From: a virus
Virus record (IMG/VR): IMGVR_UViG_3300048583_000155
Location: 1 to 64,000 of that record
Direction: 5' to 3' (one strand)
DNA length: 64,000 bases
Shown: positions 25,139 through 34,929 of the stretch, one piece after another
How the letters are laid out: the number at the start of each line of letters is the position of its first letter
Numbering within the stretch: the first letter of the stretch is position 1
The notes under the pieces: generated by a model
What the model was told of the DNA's origin: nothing
Database searches by the model: none
The model's input: the letters and a program-made list of their open reading frames with translations, nothing else
Position numbers and translations under genes: made by a program

Positions 25139-25887
25139 ATTTTGACGGTCATTGTTTGGTGATCCCTTACTGTTTTGATATAATCTTCGTAACCGAATCC
25201 GTTTATCACAGAGTTCAGGTTCCTTTTTGAAACGTAATAAGCGCTTTTTTCATTCTGCTTTTCCCAAATACCTTTTTGTGTTCTCGCTTCTTTCCATTTC
25301 CAATCCATCCAAAGTTTCAAAGTTTCTTCGGCGTGCGGGTGAATCAAATTAACATCAGAAGTGACCCCTGAAGATGAATAAACCACAAGAATGCAGGTAG
25401 GTCTAGCACTTACGTCCAATTGGATTCTGTCTCCGATTCTCTTGTAGCCAAAAGGTTGTGCCGGCGGGTCGCCAAAAGCTCTCCCGACGTGTTCAAATTT
25501 GTCATTGAGTCTTGAAGTGAACAAGTACCCAATATCCAAGAAAGTAGTATTCTCCCAAGCCGAAACAGGAATATCTCTGATAATCGCGTTACCCTGATCG
25601 TCTCTCAACTGAATAGGGTTAATCCCGTCATTCTGAGGTATAGGTAGAATTTTATCTCCATTTGGTACACAGACTTTAATCAAGTCAATCGCGCCTGTCG
25701 GAAGTATTGCTGAATTTGTGTCGTCAACCGAAATCTCCTGAGCCTTTACGTTTTGATTGATGTCCAAATCTTTCGCCAAGTCTTTTAGTCCAGACAAAGC
25801 AATAGTAAGCAACCTGAAATAATCATGCAGCACCAATCCTCTTTCGTGGATATAAGTTCTTACAACGGAGTCAACGGTTATCAGCAT
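25135..25887 (-). CDS. connector/ring-like head-tail protein (250 aa)
   Basis: A helical N terminus of about 45 residues is followed by a beta-rich middle, and the C terminus LKLWMDWKWKEARTQKGIWEKQNEKSAYY is helical. The gene overlaps the neighbouring tail gene by four bases. Three consecutive proteins of 200-250 aa before the large tail protein resemble the ring proteins of crAss-like tails. No motif identifies it further. Confidence 0.55.
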   Translation of the reverse strand: MLITVDSVVRTYIHERGLVLHDYFRLLTIALSGLKDLAKDLDINQNVKAQEISVDDTNSAILPTGAIDLIKVCVPNGDKILPIPQNDGINPIQLRDDQGNAIIRDIPVSAWENTTFLDIGYLFTSRLNDKFEHVGRAFGDPPAQPFGYKRIGDRIQLDVSARPTCILVVYSSSGVTSDVNLIHPHAEETLKLWMDWKWKEARTQKGIWEKQNEKSAYYVSKRNLNSVINGFGYEDYIKTVRDHQTMTVKI

Positions 25888-26501
25888 CAGTCAAGTTGTC
25901 TTTCGTTTGTTTTTCTTTCATTCTTTGCACTGGCGGCATTTGCCGACATTTGAGCTAAACCAAACTGCTTCAACACAAATTCGATTACCTGAGCTTCCAT
26001 TTCAGGCGGAATAGGTAGAATATCAGTATCGTTTACAGGATCGTAAACTACAAGTTTTACCGTTACCGTAGTGGCAACTGTTTTTGTGAATGAGATTCTG
26101 TGTCCTTCATAAAAGTACCCAACCTGACCTTCGATATACATGGAAGGAGTGCCTTGGACTATCTGAAAATCGTTTGTCTGAATCGGTATGTAAGCCTGTG
26201 TAGAACATCCCTGTGGGTGTACTCTATGGATTCCCTGTTCTTTTGGAAGTGACACCGGCACAACAGGAAGAATAATGTAATCACATCCGCCTGAAGTTTG
26301 CTTTACAATATCATAAGAAGCAAGAATACACCCCGAAATATCTCCTCTTTGGAAAATCTCAGGTTTAATCAGAAAGTTGACCGCTTGGGTAATCAGTAAT
26401 TTAATCTCGCGCACATCCAACCTAGAAACATCTTCTCTGTCGATATTTCTCGAATAAATTCTCTGAATCTGTTCTGCGAGTAAGTTTCTATTGGTTGCCA
26501 A
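25887..26501 (-). CDS. connector/ring-like head-tail protein (204 aa)
   Basis: It has a helical N terminus (LLAEQIQRIYSRNIDRED), a beta-rich middle with several Gly-Tyr-Phe turns, and a helical C terminus ending in charged residues. It overlaps its downstream neighbour by one base. The role is inferred from the syntenic set of three similar-sized proteins. Confidence 0.55.
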   Translation of the reverse strand: MATNRNLLAEQIQRIYSRNIDREDVSRLDVREIKLLITQAVNFLIKPEIFQRGDISGCILASYDIVKQTSGGCDYIILPVVPVSLPKEQGIHRVHPQGCSTQAYIPIQTNDFQIVQGTPSMYIEGQVGYFYEGHRISFTKTVATTVTVKLVVYDPVNDTDILPIPPEMEAQVIEFVLKQFGLAQMSANAASAKNERKTNERQLD

Positions 26502-27090
26502 CTTGCTTTTCCATTAATAGTGATTCTTCGTTTAAAGCAATCCCGAGATAAGGCATTGTATTTATCAAAACCCTATTTAAAGCAGACGCATCTACATCTA
26601 GGTCAACCGATCCTACTTCTTTGAATACAATATCCCTTACTACCACATCATAAGCGAAAACAGGCTTAATTACTTCTCGGTAGTAAGATAGGATAAAATT
26701 CCCGTCAGTAGGTAAATATGTAATCTGACTTCCCCTGATTCTAGCAATCGGTCTTTCGTAATCCGGTGCAAGAATAAAGGAATTTCTTCTATCAGAAAAT
26801 TCTTGCTCCGTCAACAGATCACCTTCATACTCTTTTCCTGCGTACAGCGCGAATATCTGAACTTCTCTCTGAAAATCCGCGGGTAAAGTAAAGGTTCCTG
26901 TTGTGTTGTGAGCGACTGTTTTGAGATACCTGTTCAGTTTTTGGACGTTATCAGTGGTTTTGAACAGAGAAGTGTAATAATCTAGCAATCCACGATATAA
27001 AGCGCGATCAATCTGCTGAGGAGTCTGATAGGCTCCTTTGAATTTACGAATTTGATCCCGAACTATGCTGTGCGCCTCTTCGATTAACAT
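26488..27090 (-). CDS. connector/ring-like head-tail protein (200 aa), first of the set
   Basis: Helical N terminus (EEAHSIVRDQIRKFKG, then QQIDRALYRGLLDYY), a beta-rich centre, and a helical C terminus. This resembles head-completion or adaptor proteins that bind under the portal. It is the first gene after a 43-bp gap containing a promoter-like sequence. Confidence 0.55.
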   Translation of the reverse strand: MLIEEAHSIVRDQIRKFKGAYQTPQQIDRALYRGLLDYYTSLFKTTDNVQKLNRYLKTVAHNTTGTFTLPADFQREVQIFALYAGKEYEGDLLTEQEFSDRRNSFILAPDYERPIARIRGSQITYLPTDGNFILSYYREVIKPVFAYDVVVRDIVFKEVGSVDLDVDASALNRVLINTMPYLGIALNEESLLMEKQVGNQ

Positions 27091-27094
27091 ATCT

Positions 27095-27125
27095 GCAAAT
27101 TATAGCTTATTTATAGAATTTCAAA
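27095..27125 (-). promoter_or_regulatory. possible Bacteroidota-type promoter for the connector/tail genes
   Basis: On the - strand TTTG (27122-27125) is separated by 18 nt from TATAATTTG (27095-27103), close to the TTTG/TAnnTTTG consensus. It lies just upstream of the ATG at 27090, so a transcript would be nearly leaderless. The match is approximate. Confidence 0.3.
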
Positions 27126-27133
27126 GTTAAATG

Positions 27134-29377
27134 TTAATTCACTCTTCTCCATTTGGTGTTGGTGTATTTGGTTTTTAGCATTTCCCCTGCAAGCAAGGTA
27201 TAAGTGAACGCTGTCCTATTCGCGGCATCGGAAGAACCGCTATCTGCTGTAAATGCGATAGATACCGTATTTCTATTTTCTATAATCAATTCCCTTCCTT
27301 CAAATCCTGAGATTATCCCGGTTAAAGAAGTTGCTAAAGTCAAAATCAAATGGTCTGTGGTAGCTCCGACAGCAAGGTTATTGAGCGCTCCGGCAGTGGT
27401 AACAGTCTGTGTCTCTCCAATAGTTTTTTGCGCTCTGTGCCAAATATTGTCCGAACCTGTGGTAAGAGTTCTATACCAAAGTGTTCCTGTGGTATTGGCA
27501 AAATATTCTAATATCCTTGAATTGTCAGATTTTATGACAAATGAAATACCTGTATTTTCAGGATAATTATTGGCTAATCCTGCTGAAATGGTAGTATAAT
27601 GGATACCATTTTTAAATGCGTTTCCTGAATTTGCCGTTCCATCGACATTTAAAGTAACTCCACTTGGTTGCAAAGTAGCTGTTGATCCTGCAATTCTTAA
27701 TATCCCACCCGCAATATCAATTGTCTTGGCGTTAAATCCAACCCATTCAAATTGACCGCTTCTTGGAGCAAAGTAAACCGTTGTGTTTGCCCTACCAACT
27801 AACCAAAAAGATACCGGGTCAGAAACATTTTGACCACCCGCATTGTCGGCATAAAAAGAGAATCCCTCGTTAAAAAGGATTTGCTGATTAGATGAGGATG
27901 AGGTTTTATTGATCCGTAAAGTGGCATTATGGTAGTTATCCTGAATAATGTTTACACTCAAAGGAATATTGGTATTTAAAACAAAATTATTGGGGTTATT
28001 CCTGATAATAAGAGTATTGTTATTTGCGGTAGCTACATTAATCCCTCTGTCTGCAACTTTTGTATTCAGTGCCGGATTTCTTCTATACATCACGTTACCC
28101 ATTATGGTTCCTGTATTGTATTGGGAAGAAACTTGAATCCCGATAGCGTTTAATCCTGCATTTGAGGTATTTGGGTCCTCAATAGCATTGTTTGTTACTG
28201 AGAAATTGTAATTGGTATTTTGAATGAGAATAGCGTTCAAAATAGCCTTATCAATAGTATTTCCTGAAATTACTGTATTGATCGTATTTCTAAACCTTAT
28301 CGCTCCTTCATTGGCATTGTTTTCCATGCCATACCCAATCAGGGTATTGCCTATTACGGTGTTATTGTAAGCAAAGTCAACGGAAGTAGAAAGGTCAGCA
28401 TCAACAACCCCTGCAATAGCTATACCGTAAGCCCCTCCTGTATAAACAATGGTTCCTCTTGTGGTCACAAGAGTATTGTTTATTACTTTACAGTTCCTAG
28501 ATGCAAAATTACCGGAAGCGACTAAACCAATCCCCTGACGGCAGTTTACAGCCCTATTGTTAATGAAATTGATATTGTCTCCACCGTGAGTATCGTATGC
28601 TTTCCATTGGAGAATATTTTCAACCAAACAATTTTCAACAGTACAATTTACCGACCTTGGATTTGCTTCTAAAGTATCTACAATGGTTTCCCTTGTAAAT
28701 GAAATACCATAACCACCCTCTACATAATCAATATCTTTGATATGGCATTCTTGGACATATTGATTGGTCACTGAAAGACCAAAGATTCCCCCGTACCCAA
28801 CACCAAAAACTTTGGATCTTTTTATTGAAATATCACTTGCGAATTGGGTGTAAATACCATAAAATCCAATATCATGAATATAGCAATCTTCAATTTTTAG
28901 CCCTGACTTGTAGGTTCCTACATTTCCAACAAAACTGATTGCCCTTGCGCTTGAACCAGCATCCGCCCCAAATCCTTCCAATTCAACACCTTTAATGATA
29001 TTATCGTCATTGGCATTGATTAAGGTAATATGAGAAACAGTATTAAAAATTCTTGCCCCATAACCATTTATTTTTGTGCCTACAGGAAGGTTTAATGAAG
29101 CGGTAATCCGGTAATTACCAAAAGGGAAAAAAAGCCATTTACCTGCGGCGGCGGCGGCATTTGCGGCGTTTTGGATAAAAACCGTGTCGTCTTGAATTCC
29201 ATCCCCTAAAGCCTGATAGTTTTTTACATTGATATAATCATTTGAAGGAGCAGTTATTCCACTCATATAGGATGACAACAAAAGCTGTTTTATAGGCACG
29301 GGATTAACCTCAACAATACCATTGTCTCCGCCTCCTATAATCAGACTTGGTGATTGCGATTCAGATGATAAAATCAC
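27134..29377 (-). CDS. tailspike with right-handed beta-helix (pectate-lyase-like)
   Basis: The 747-residue protein has a short N-terminal anchor, then INVKNYQALGDGIQDDTVFIQNA near residues 45-67, the typical entry to pectate-lyase-like beta-helices. A long run of Asn/Val/Ile-rich coils follows (residues 100-440), then a beta-rich C-terminal part including GFEGRELIIENRN. Such proteins bind and often cut surface polysaccharide, so it is the best candidate for host recognition. No catalytic residues are asserted. Confidence 0.78.
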   Translation of the reverse strand: MILSSESQSPSLIIGGGDNGIVEVNPVPIKQLLLSSYMSGITAPSNDYINVKNYQALGDGIQDDTVFIQNAANAAAAAGKWLFFPFGNYRITASLNLPVGTKINGYGARIFNTVSHITLINANDDNIIKGVELEGFGADAGSSARAISFVGNVGTYKSGLKIEDCYIHDIGFYGIYTQFASDISIKRSKVFGVGYGGIFGLSVTNQYVQECHIKDIDYVEGGYGISFTRETIVDTLEANPRSVNCTVENCLVENILQWKAYDTHGGDNINFINNRAVNCRQGIGLVASGNFASRNCKVINNTLVTTRGTIVYTGGAYGIAIAGVVDADLSTSVDFAYNNTVIGNTLIGYGMENNANEGAIRFRNTINTVISGNTIDKAILNAILIQNTNYNFSVTNNAIEDPNTSNAGLNAIGIQVSSQYNTGTIMGNVMYRRNPALNTKVADRGINVATANNNTLIIRNNPNNFVLNTNIPLSVNIIQDNYHNATLRINKTSSSSNQQILFNEGFSFYADNAGGQNVSDPVSFWLVGRANTTVYFAPRSGQFEWVGFNAKTIDIAGGILRIAGSTATLQPSGVTLNVDGTANSGNAFKNGIHYTTISAGLANNYPENTGISFVIKSDNSRILEYFANTTGTLWYRTLTTGSDNIWHRAQKTIGETQTVTTAGALNNLAVGATTDHLILTLATSLTGIISGFEGRELIIENRNTVSIAFTADSGSSDAANRTAFTYTLLAGEMLKTKYTNTKWRRVN

Positions 29378-29691
29378 GATATTGTCAGGTTTAAAGCAAT
29401 ATTTACCGCATCTCCAAATACTTTACTCACAGTATCAATCAACCCGGTCACTTTATTTCCAACAGGATCAACTTCGCCTAGATTCCAAAATACTTTAAAC
29501 CCGGTAATAGTAAGTCCCGACCCTACCGTAAATACAGTCGTAGGGTCTAAGGTCCAATTATTCAGAGTAATCCGAATATCGGCAGGAGGAGTTACATCAA
29601 CGAAATCAAGAAACAAATCCGAGTAGATTATACCTCTCGTAAGTCGTATTTCAGCAACTTCATTTAATCTAAGGTCAAGTACATTGCTCAT
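29374..29691 (-). CDS. small beta-rich fibre-associated protein (105 aa)
   Basis: No family was recognised. Alternating strands such as RITLNNWTLDPTTVF and a final NIALNLTIS suggest a beta sandwich. It overlaps the tailspike start by four bases, so it may be a baseplate or fibre adaptor. The role is inferred from position. Confidence 0.5.
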   Translation of the reverse strand: MSNVLDLRLNEVAEIRLTRGIIYSDLFLDFVDVTPPADIRITLNNWTLDPTTVFTVGSGLTITGFKVFWNLGEVDPVGNKVTGLIDTVSKVFGDAVNIALNLTIS

Positions 29692-29729
29692 GGTATAAAT
29701 TAACGGAATTATTGGTGTTTTACAAAATG

Positions 29730-31148
29730 TTAGACGATTGGTTCACTTTCAAATCTTGCAAAGAATCTATCTCCTGTTGCTATTACAGGAGGAATTGGTT
29801 CTTCGTCTTCTATAAATACCGCTACCAATGTGACTGCACTCGCTCCTGTGGTGTAAGTAAAACTCTGACTTGAACCGGGGACTATTGCGCCTCCTACTGT
29901 TCCAATTCTCCATGACCCAAAGATATAACCAGTTGAAGGTGTTGCTACCAAAGAGACAGATGTTCCGTTTGGAAAATTCCCACCTGCTGTATTTACTGTT
30001 CCCCCTGTCGCTGCTGTAACTGTCAATGGGTATGTTGTCACTACGGGAGGGGTGTCTGTCCCAAAGTAATCCGGAGCATCTATTGGGCTATCTCCATTAT
30101 TCAATAATCTGAAAATATCAAAATATGTTTCTCCCTCATCGAATGTAGCTACTTCAATATGCGAATACATGGTCAATTGCCTTAATCCCGGAGCCAAATA
30201 ATCAGGTCCCGCAGGATTGGAAGGATTTATTAATACAGCATCTTCAGCAGTGTCACCATCCTCAAAATTCGCTATTGAAACCGCAGCGCTATTTACAAAA
30301 TCAGCATAAGTCCATTTATACCACCCCCATTTTAAACTTAAATCAGCTAAAACAGAAAGAGGATCAGTGGTCAACGTCCATCCTCTAAAGTCTAATTTTG
30401 CTACTGTTGTTCCTTCTATTACCGTTGTGTTCGGTAATGTTCCCTGTGTGGCATTTACTGTTCTCAATCCCCTCGAATAAGTATAAGAACCCACACTGCC
30501 TGACCGTAAATAAGAAGTTGCTAATGAATTACCATAATACATCGCACAAAGTCCCGATAGACTTTTTGACCAAGTAATAAAAAAAGTAAGGTGATGCCAT
30601 GTATTTCTTGTTGCTGCTGCAAAGTTGAATGGAACGCTTTCAGAACCTGACTTATATAGTCTTAAAGTCAAGAACCCTCCTGCACTTAGATATAAAGATA
30701 TTGAAGGCGTACCATAGCTATGACACTGCATCAATATTGCAGGGTTGACCTGATCTGTATCAAAGGTATCAGGCAAATAAAAACTGTATTTGATTGCAAT
30801 CCTATTTTCACGAACCCAAGGACTTCTTGTGTAATCCTCTACCCTTCCCAATCCACCAAGTGGATATTTGGCATATAGATTATATTCATTTGAGTAATCA
30901 TAACCCGAAAGTTTGGTGACTGTATTTTCTTTATAAAATGTTGGAACTTGTGCAGGATAGAAATCCCTTGACCCAAACCATTCTCCTGACCTTGAAGGAG
31001 GTATAGACCATCCTTCACCTACTCCCACCCCTGAATCTACTCCTTGGACTACATTGTCCTGAAAAGTCCCCACAGGATTAAAGTCCTGAGAATTACTTCT
31101 TAGGATTGATCCTGTTCCTGTTCTTCCGTATCTAAGTCTTATCGGCAT
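29730..31148 (-). CDS. lectin-like fibre protein with an InlB B-repeat-like module
   Basis: The 472-residue protein has a central region resembling a polysaccharide-lyase/concanavalin-type fold (IAIKYSFYLPDTFD, NTWHHLTFFITWSK). Near residues 380-450 is one module of the divergent InlB B-repeat type (YPLTVTAATGGTVN, GTSVSLVATPSTGYIFGSW, VTLVAVF), a surface-adhesion unit of bacteria. The ATG at 31148 starts two bases before the end of the upstream gene. It probably binds host glycans. Confidence 0.65.
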   Translation of the reverse strand: MPIRLRYGRTGTGSILRSNSQDFNPVGTFQDNVVQGVDSGVGVGEGWSIPPSRSGEWFGSRDFYPAQVPTFYKENTVTKLSGYDYSNEYNLYAKYPLGGLGRVEDYTRSPWVRENRIAIKYSFYLPDTFDTDQVNPAILMQCHSYGTPSISLYLSAGGFLTLRLYKSGSESVPFNFAAATRNTWHHLTFFITWSKSLSGLCAMYYGNSLATSYLRSGSVGSYTYSRGLRTVNATQGTLPNTTVIEGTTVAKLDFRGWTLTTDPLSVLADLSLKWGWYKWTYADFVNSAAVSIANFEDGDTAEDAVLINPSNPAGPDYLAPGLRQLTMYSHIEVATFDEGETYFDIFRLLNNGDSPIDAPDYFGTDTPPVVTTYPLTVTAATGGTVNTAGGNFPNGTSVSLVATPSTGYIFGSWRIGTVGGAIVPGSSQSFTYTTGASAVTLVAVFIEDEEPIPPVIATGDRFFARFESEPIV

Positions 31149-31149
31149 A

Positions 31150-32625
31150 TTACACGTATCTAGCCGCCACTTGTGCAGGTGACATTGCAAAATCCAAAAC
31201 CTGTAAATTGATTAATTCCCATCCGGGATTTGAACCAAGTGTAGCGGAATCTCTTGTCTTTCCTATACTGAAATCAAGCCCTGAACCTCTATTGAGTAAC
31301 CTACCTGCAAATTTTGTTTTTGAAGAACTTGTCACATCAACACCCTCTTTATAAATAATAGTCTCATCACTTGAATCGAATGTTACTATAAATTCCGCAA
31401 TAGTTCCGTCCAATCTCCCCCCTGAACTCCCCCGTATTTCATTATTGACAGCTAAACCATCTGCTATTTGGGTTGCGCTATTACTTTCAATCAGTGCAAA
31501 TCGGAAATCTCCTGAGCTTGAAAAATAAACTCCCCATCCTCCCTGTACTCCTGACCCTGTTAAATTTATGTTGGATATAGCCGTTACTGCCCAAGCAGTA
31601 GAATTATACCTTGCTTTTAAAATGATGGTCAATTTATCCCTCAAAACAGGCATAGAACCAATTCTTAAAATACCATAAGACCTACCACCAGTTGTCGCTC
31701 CGATGCCTAACCTATATCCTGGTGAAAGTTTTACGGTATCAGCAGTTACCTGAAGTATTTCGGCACTATTGAGAAGTGGGTTATCTATCTCAAATTTTGA
31801 GGCCAAATATCCTGTGTTTGTTAATTGCTGTACGGGCATTTGAAGTGCTTCCACTTCATCACAAGCAAGCCCAATGACAGTGCTTAGGTTTGTTGGAATC
31901 GTCAAATCAGCATTACCTCCTGTTCGTTGGGTAATGACAAGCTCTACAAAGTCAAAATCAGTAGTATTTGATGGCTTTGATTTGTAGTAAGTAAAATCCA
32001 GATAATTGATATTAGCAGAACCGACAAGATAAGTTCCTGTAATTTTTAGCCATGTAGGAACAAAGTCATTATGTGGCATAGTACCCCATTCCTTCCATCC
32101 CGACACCTCTAACCTTTCGGTGTAATTTCCTATAACACCGCCTGACATTCCATTCCATTTCCAAGCACTTGTACTTCCTGTATAAAAATAATACTTATCA
32201 ATTACTTGACCTGCTTGTCCTGCTAACATTGCAGCTTGATCTGTATAAGGTAAAGCTATTGGACTGACAGGTTTAGCAGGTATAAGAATACTTGGTATAA
32301 TTGGGCTTGAATGGATAGCTAACACGTTGTTTTTATGGTTAGCTTCATCTTTTGTAACAGTCAAAAGATTATAAATAGGATCGGTTTCCTCTCCATGAAT
32401 ATTTGACAAAATGAAATCGATATTAGGATTTGTTTTATAATCGTAAACAGTTTTAATGTCTGCCTTTCCTAATTCATTAAGTAAGACTTGGCTTGTGTTG
32501 ATGCCTGGAACCTGATCTGTTTTCAAAACCTTATTCCCCGGTGTTTCAGCGCCTAAATAAATGTCATCAAAATCCCATGACATATTTTTTAAAGCATCCG
32601 ATATTCTTTTAAATAATATTCCCAT
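31150..32625 (-). CDS. tail fibre with C-terminal LamG/concanavalin-like domain
   Basis: The 491-residue protein has an N-terminal coiled segment, a Tyr-rich linker with AAMLAGQAGQVIDKYYFYTG and a C-terminal half that looks like a lectin jelly roll. Evidence is FRFALIESN, ATQIADG, RLDGTIAEFIVTFDSSDETIIYKEG and SIGKTRDSA, ending WELINLQVLDFAMSPAQVAARYV, which is typical of LamG-like proteins. It lies among the fibre genes. Confidence 0.65.
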   Translation of the reverse strand: MGILFKRISDALKNMSWDFDDIYLGAETPGNKVLKTDQVPGINTSQVLLNELGKADIKTVYDYKTNPNIDFILSNIHGEETDPIYNLLTVTKDEANHKNNVLAIHSSPIIPSILIPAKPVSPIALPYTDQAAMLAGQAGQVIDKYYFYTGSTSAWKWNGMSGGVIGNYTERLEVSGWKEWGTMPHNDFVPTWLKITGTYLVGSANINYLDFTYYKSKPSNTTDFDFVELVITQRTGGNADLTIPTNLSTVIGLACDEVEALQMPVQQLTNTGYLASKFEIDNPLLNSAEILQVTADTVKLSPGYRLGIGATTGGRSYGILRIGSMPVLRDKLTIILKARYNSTAWAVTAISNINLTGSGVQGGWGVYFSSSGDFRFALIESNSATQIADGLAVNNEIRGSSGGRLDGTIAEFIVTFDSSDETIIYKEGVDVTSSSKTKFAGRLLNRGSGLDFSIGKTRDSATLGSNPGWELINLQVLDFAMSPAQVAARYV

Positions 32626-32628
32626 GAT

Positions 32629-34929
32629 TTATACGGTTGACCAAGTTGAAGTGTCTATCGGGGTTCTCTCCCAAAGATTTGTTGCGTAGCAATAGTAAAT
32701 AAAGTCAGCATCCCTAGCGAATTGCCCTACCGTTCCTGTTGCGGTTTTGTTTGCCGGTACAGTTGTCCAAGTAACCCCTGTAGGTAAAGCTATGTTTCCT
32801 GAGCCAAGAACAGAAGTTCCACCTACCGTCTTAATATTCGTTCCGCTTATAAGAACTACCTGATACAAAGTATCGAAGTAAGTCTTTAGAGTGGCTTTTA
32901 TATTTAACCAAGACAGTTTTTTGAGCAAATTAGAATCTGCCGAATCAATCAAAGCAACTGTGTCAGCATCTACCGGAGTTGTTTTTGAAGTTGCTCCATG
33001 TATTGACGCTCCTACATTTACCCCATCGGTTACATCTGCTCCCGCTTCAATTCCTGCTAGTTTTGTTTTTTCAGTATCAGAATACTGTTTGTAAGTAGCA
33101 CCATCAGGAACTTCGTCTTGGTTTAGAGTTACAACCGAACCTGTTTTACCATTTAATGTTTTAATACCAAACGATGCTCTTTTTATCCAAACAGTTCCGT
33201 TAAAAACAACTTCATCTCCCTCTACCCAAGAAGAAATCCCATCAAGTGTTGTGGAACCCGCAACACTCACTTGATAATAATGACCCGTAGTTCCTACCGA
33301 AGATACTAAAGTAGGCGTATTTGTTGATGCGTTCCACGTTCCTCGGTAAGACTCTCCCGCGATAACATCTTCTAACGCAATAGCTATCAAAGAATTAACC
33401 TGTCCAAGCGTGGCGGATTCAGCAGGATTTACAGCGTCAGCATGTTCTACTTTACCAAACACTTTTAAAAGAACAGTGGTCAAAGGAACTGCACTTCTAC
33501 CTATTTCAGTGTATCCATCAGTCCCGATTACACCAAATACCCTTGTTCTTACCGAAGCATTGTTTTCGAGTTCTAAAATGTAATAAGAAGTAAGCGAATC
33601 ACCCCTAGCGCGAACCCTTAACGACCCTCTACGCTGTAAAAACAATCCTCCTCCGTTAGTGTTACTTATACTGACCACATTACTGGAAGCAGAGCCATCT
33701 TCAAGAGTGTTTATAATCAAAGCGATTGCTTGATTGATAGTCATTTGCCCGTTTACGGTCAATGCTCCGTTTTGGGCAAGCGTTCCTGTATGGGTATCGG
33801 CAACATCCCTAGCTAATGCCTGAATGTTGGTTCTTGCGTTTTGTCTTTGGGTTGCGTTAAGCCCCTGTGCCGCCGTATCGTATCTGACATACAGAGTTTC
33901 AGAAATACTTCCTATAATTATTGTTCCTGTAGCCGGGTTAAAAGTTACTGAGTTTGACCCTGTACCTTGGAATCTTAAAACATTATTCGTCTCTGAGGTG
34001 AATTGGACTACTCCATCCGAATTTGCCACAGCAAGAAACCCATCATAATCAGATAATGGCGACGCGGTTAATGGTTGGTCTGAATATTCATAATCATCCG
34101 AATTACAGCATAAACTTGTCTCGTAAGCGACTTGTTGCATTTCCAACACCAAATCATTGATCGGTTCTCCCGACCTGATATTGGAAAGAATATTCACATA
34201 CAGAGACGAAATCTGCCAATAAAGTCTTTCGTATCTTGCTTTTGAAGCCGAAGCGTCTAATCTTTCTTTGACCAAATTAATCAAAGCACCAATTTCAGTC
34301 CAACTTGGAAATCTTCGAATATCAAAAGTTGTGGTAGTTTGGTTTTTGTAAACAAGCGTATAATCAGGGGTAGTATATTCAGTTTCAACCTGAATAAGTA
34401 CCTCATAAATTCCTTCGTAATAATCTCCCGCGTCCACCATTTCTAAAGGAGCGCCGGTTGATGTCTCTGATCCCGCTACTCCGGTTGACGCAGGCCAATC
34501 GCTTTCTAGTGTGTAAGTGTGGGATACAAACGTATGGTTATCAACCAAAGTCACACTCGCGTCATCAAATTGGATTATCGGAGTGAGTGTGTTGGATTGG
34601 TTTTCTATCGCAGGGGTAAATTCTGCGAAATCAAAAGTAAATACTGATTGTTCTTGGACGTATCCGGTATTTCTGTTGGATTGCTGAATAATGGTATAAG
34701 TACCGAACATCAGCCGTCCATTACTTGTTCGTAAGGTTATTTCCGTTTCACTATCAACAATGGTAAAATCAGGATTAAGCGCATCTGTATTCTCACGGAA
34801 TATTCCGTCGGGATAAATCACTTTATAAAAACCCACAACAGAAGATACCCCCGTATAATCGGAGGTATCTGTCAGTATGAGTTTGAGCGTTCCCGCTATC
34901 CTGTCTATGGAAAACCTTACGTCAAACAC
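32629..34929 (-). CDS. long tail fibre protein (766 aa)
   Basis: The N terminus is beta-rich and may attach to the virion. The centre has a helical segment (LINLVKERLDASASKARYERLYWQ). The C-terminal half carries modules recurrent in phage fibres: TLNGKTGSVVTLNQDEV, KTKLAGIEAGADVT, ADTVALIDSADSNLLKKLSW, and a final TVPANKTATGTVGQFARD. These are known from many long tail fibres. It is followed by two lectin-like proteins and the tailspike, making a host-recognition cluster. Confidence 0.72.
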   Translation of the reverse strand: MFDVRFSIDRIAGTLKLILTDTSDYTGVSSVVGFYKVIYPDGIFRENTDALNPDFTIVDSETEITLRTSNGRLMFGTYTIIQQSNRNTGYVQEQSVFTFDFAEFTPAIENQSNTLTPIIQFDDASVTLVDNHTFVSHTYTLESDWPASTGVAGSETSTGAPLEMVDAGDYYEGIYEVLIQVETEYTTPDYTLVYKNQTTTTFDIRRFPSWTEIGALINLVKERLDASASKARYERLYWQISSLYVNILSNIRSGEPINDLVLEMQQVAYETSLCCNSDDYEYSDQPLTASPLSDYDGFLAVANSDGVVQFTSETNNVLRFQGTGSNSVTFNPATGTIIIGSISETLYVRYDTAAQGLNATQRQNARTNIQALARDVADTHTGTLAQNGALTVNGQMTINQAIALIINTLEDGSASSNVVSISNTNGGGLFLQRRGSLRVRARGDSLTSYYILELENNASVRTRVFGVIGTDGYTEIGRSAVPLTTVLLKVFGKVEHADAVNPAESATLGQVNSLIAIALEDVIAGESYRGTWNASTNTPTLVSSVGTTGHYYQVSVAGSTTLDGISSWVEGDEVVFNGTVWIKRASFGIKTLNGKTGSVVTLNQDEVPDGATYKQYSDTEKTKLAGIEAGADVTDGVNVGASIHGATSKTTPVDADTVALIDSADSNLLKKLSWLNIKATLKTYFDTLYQVVLISGTNIKTVGGTSVLGSGNIALPTGVTWTTVPANKTATGTVGQFARDADFIYYCYATNLWERTPIDTSTWSTV

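Noticed and set aside
29150-29168. GCGGCGGCGG microsatellite in the tailspike gene
   Set aside because: It encodes a short Ala run near the N terminus and is in frame; no sign of phase variation.
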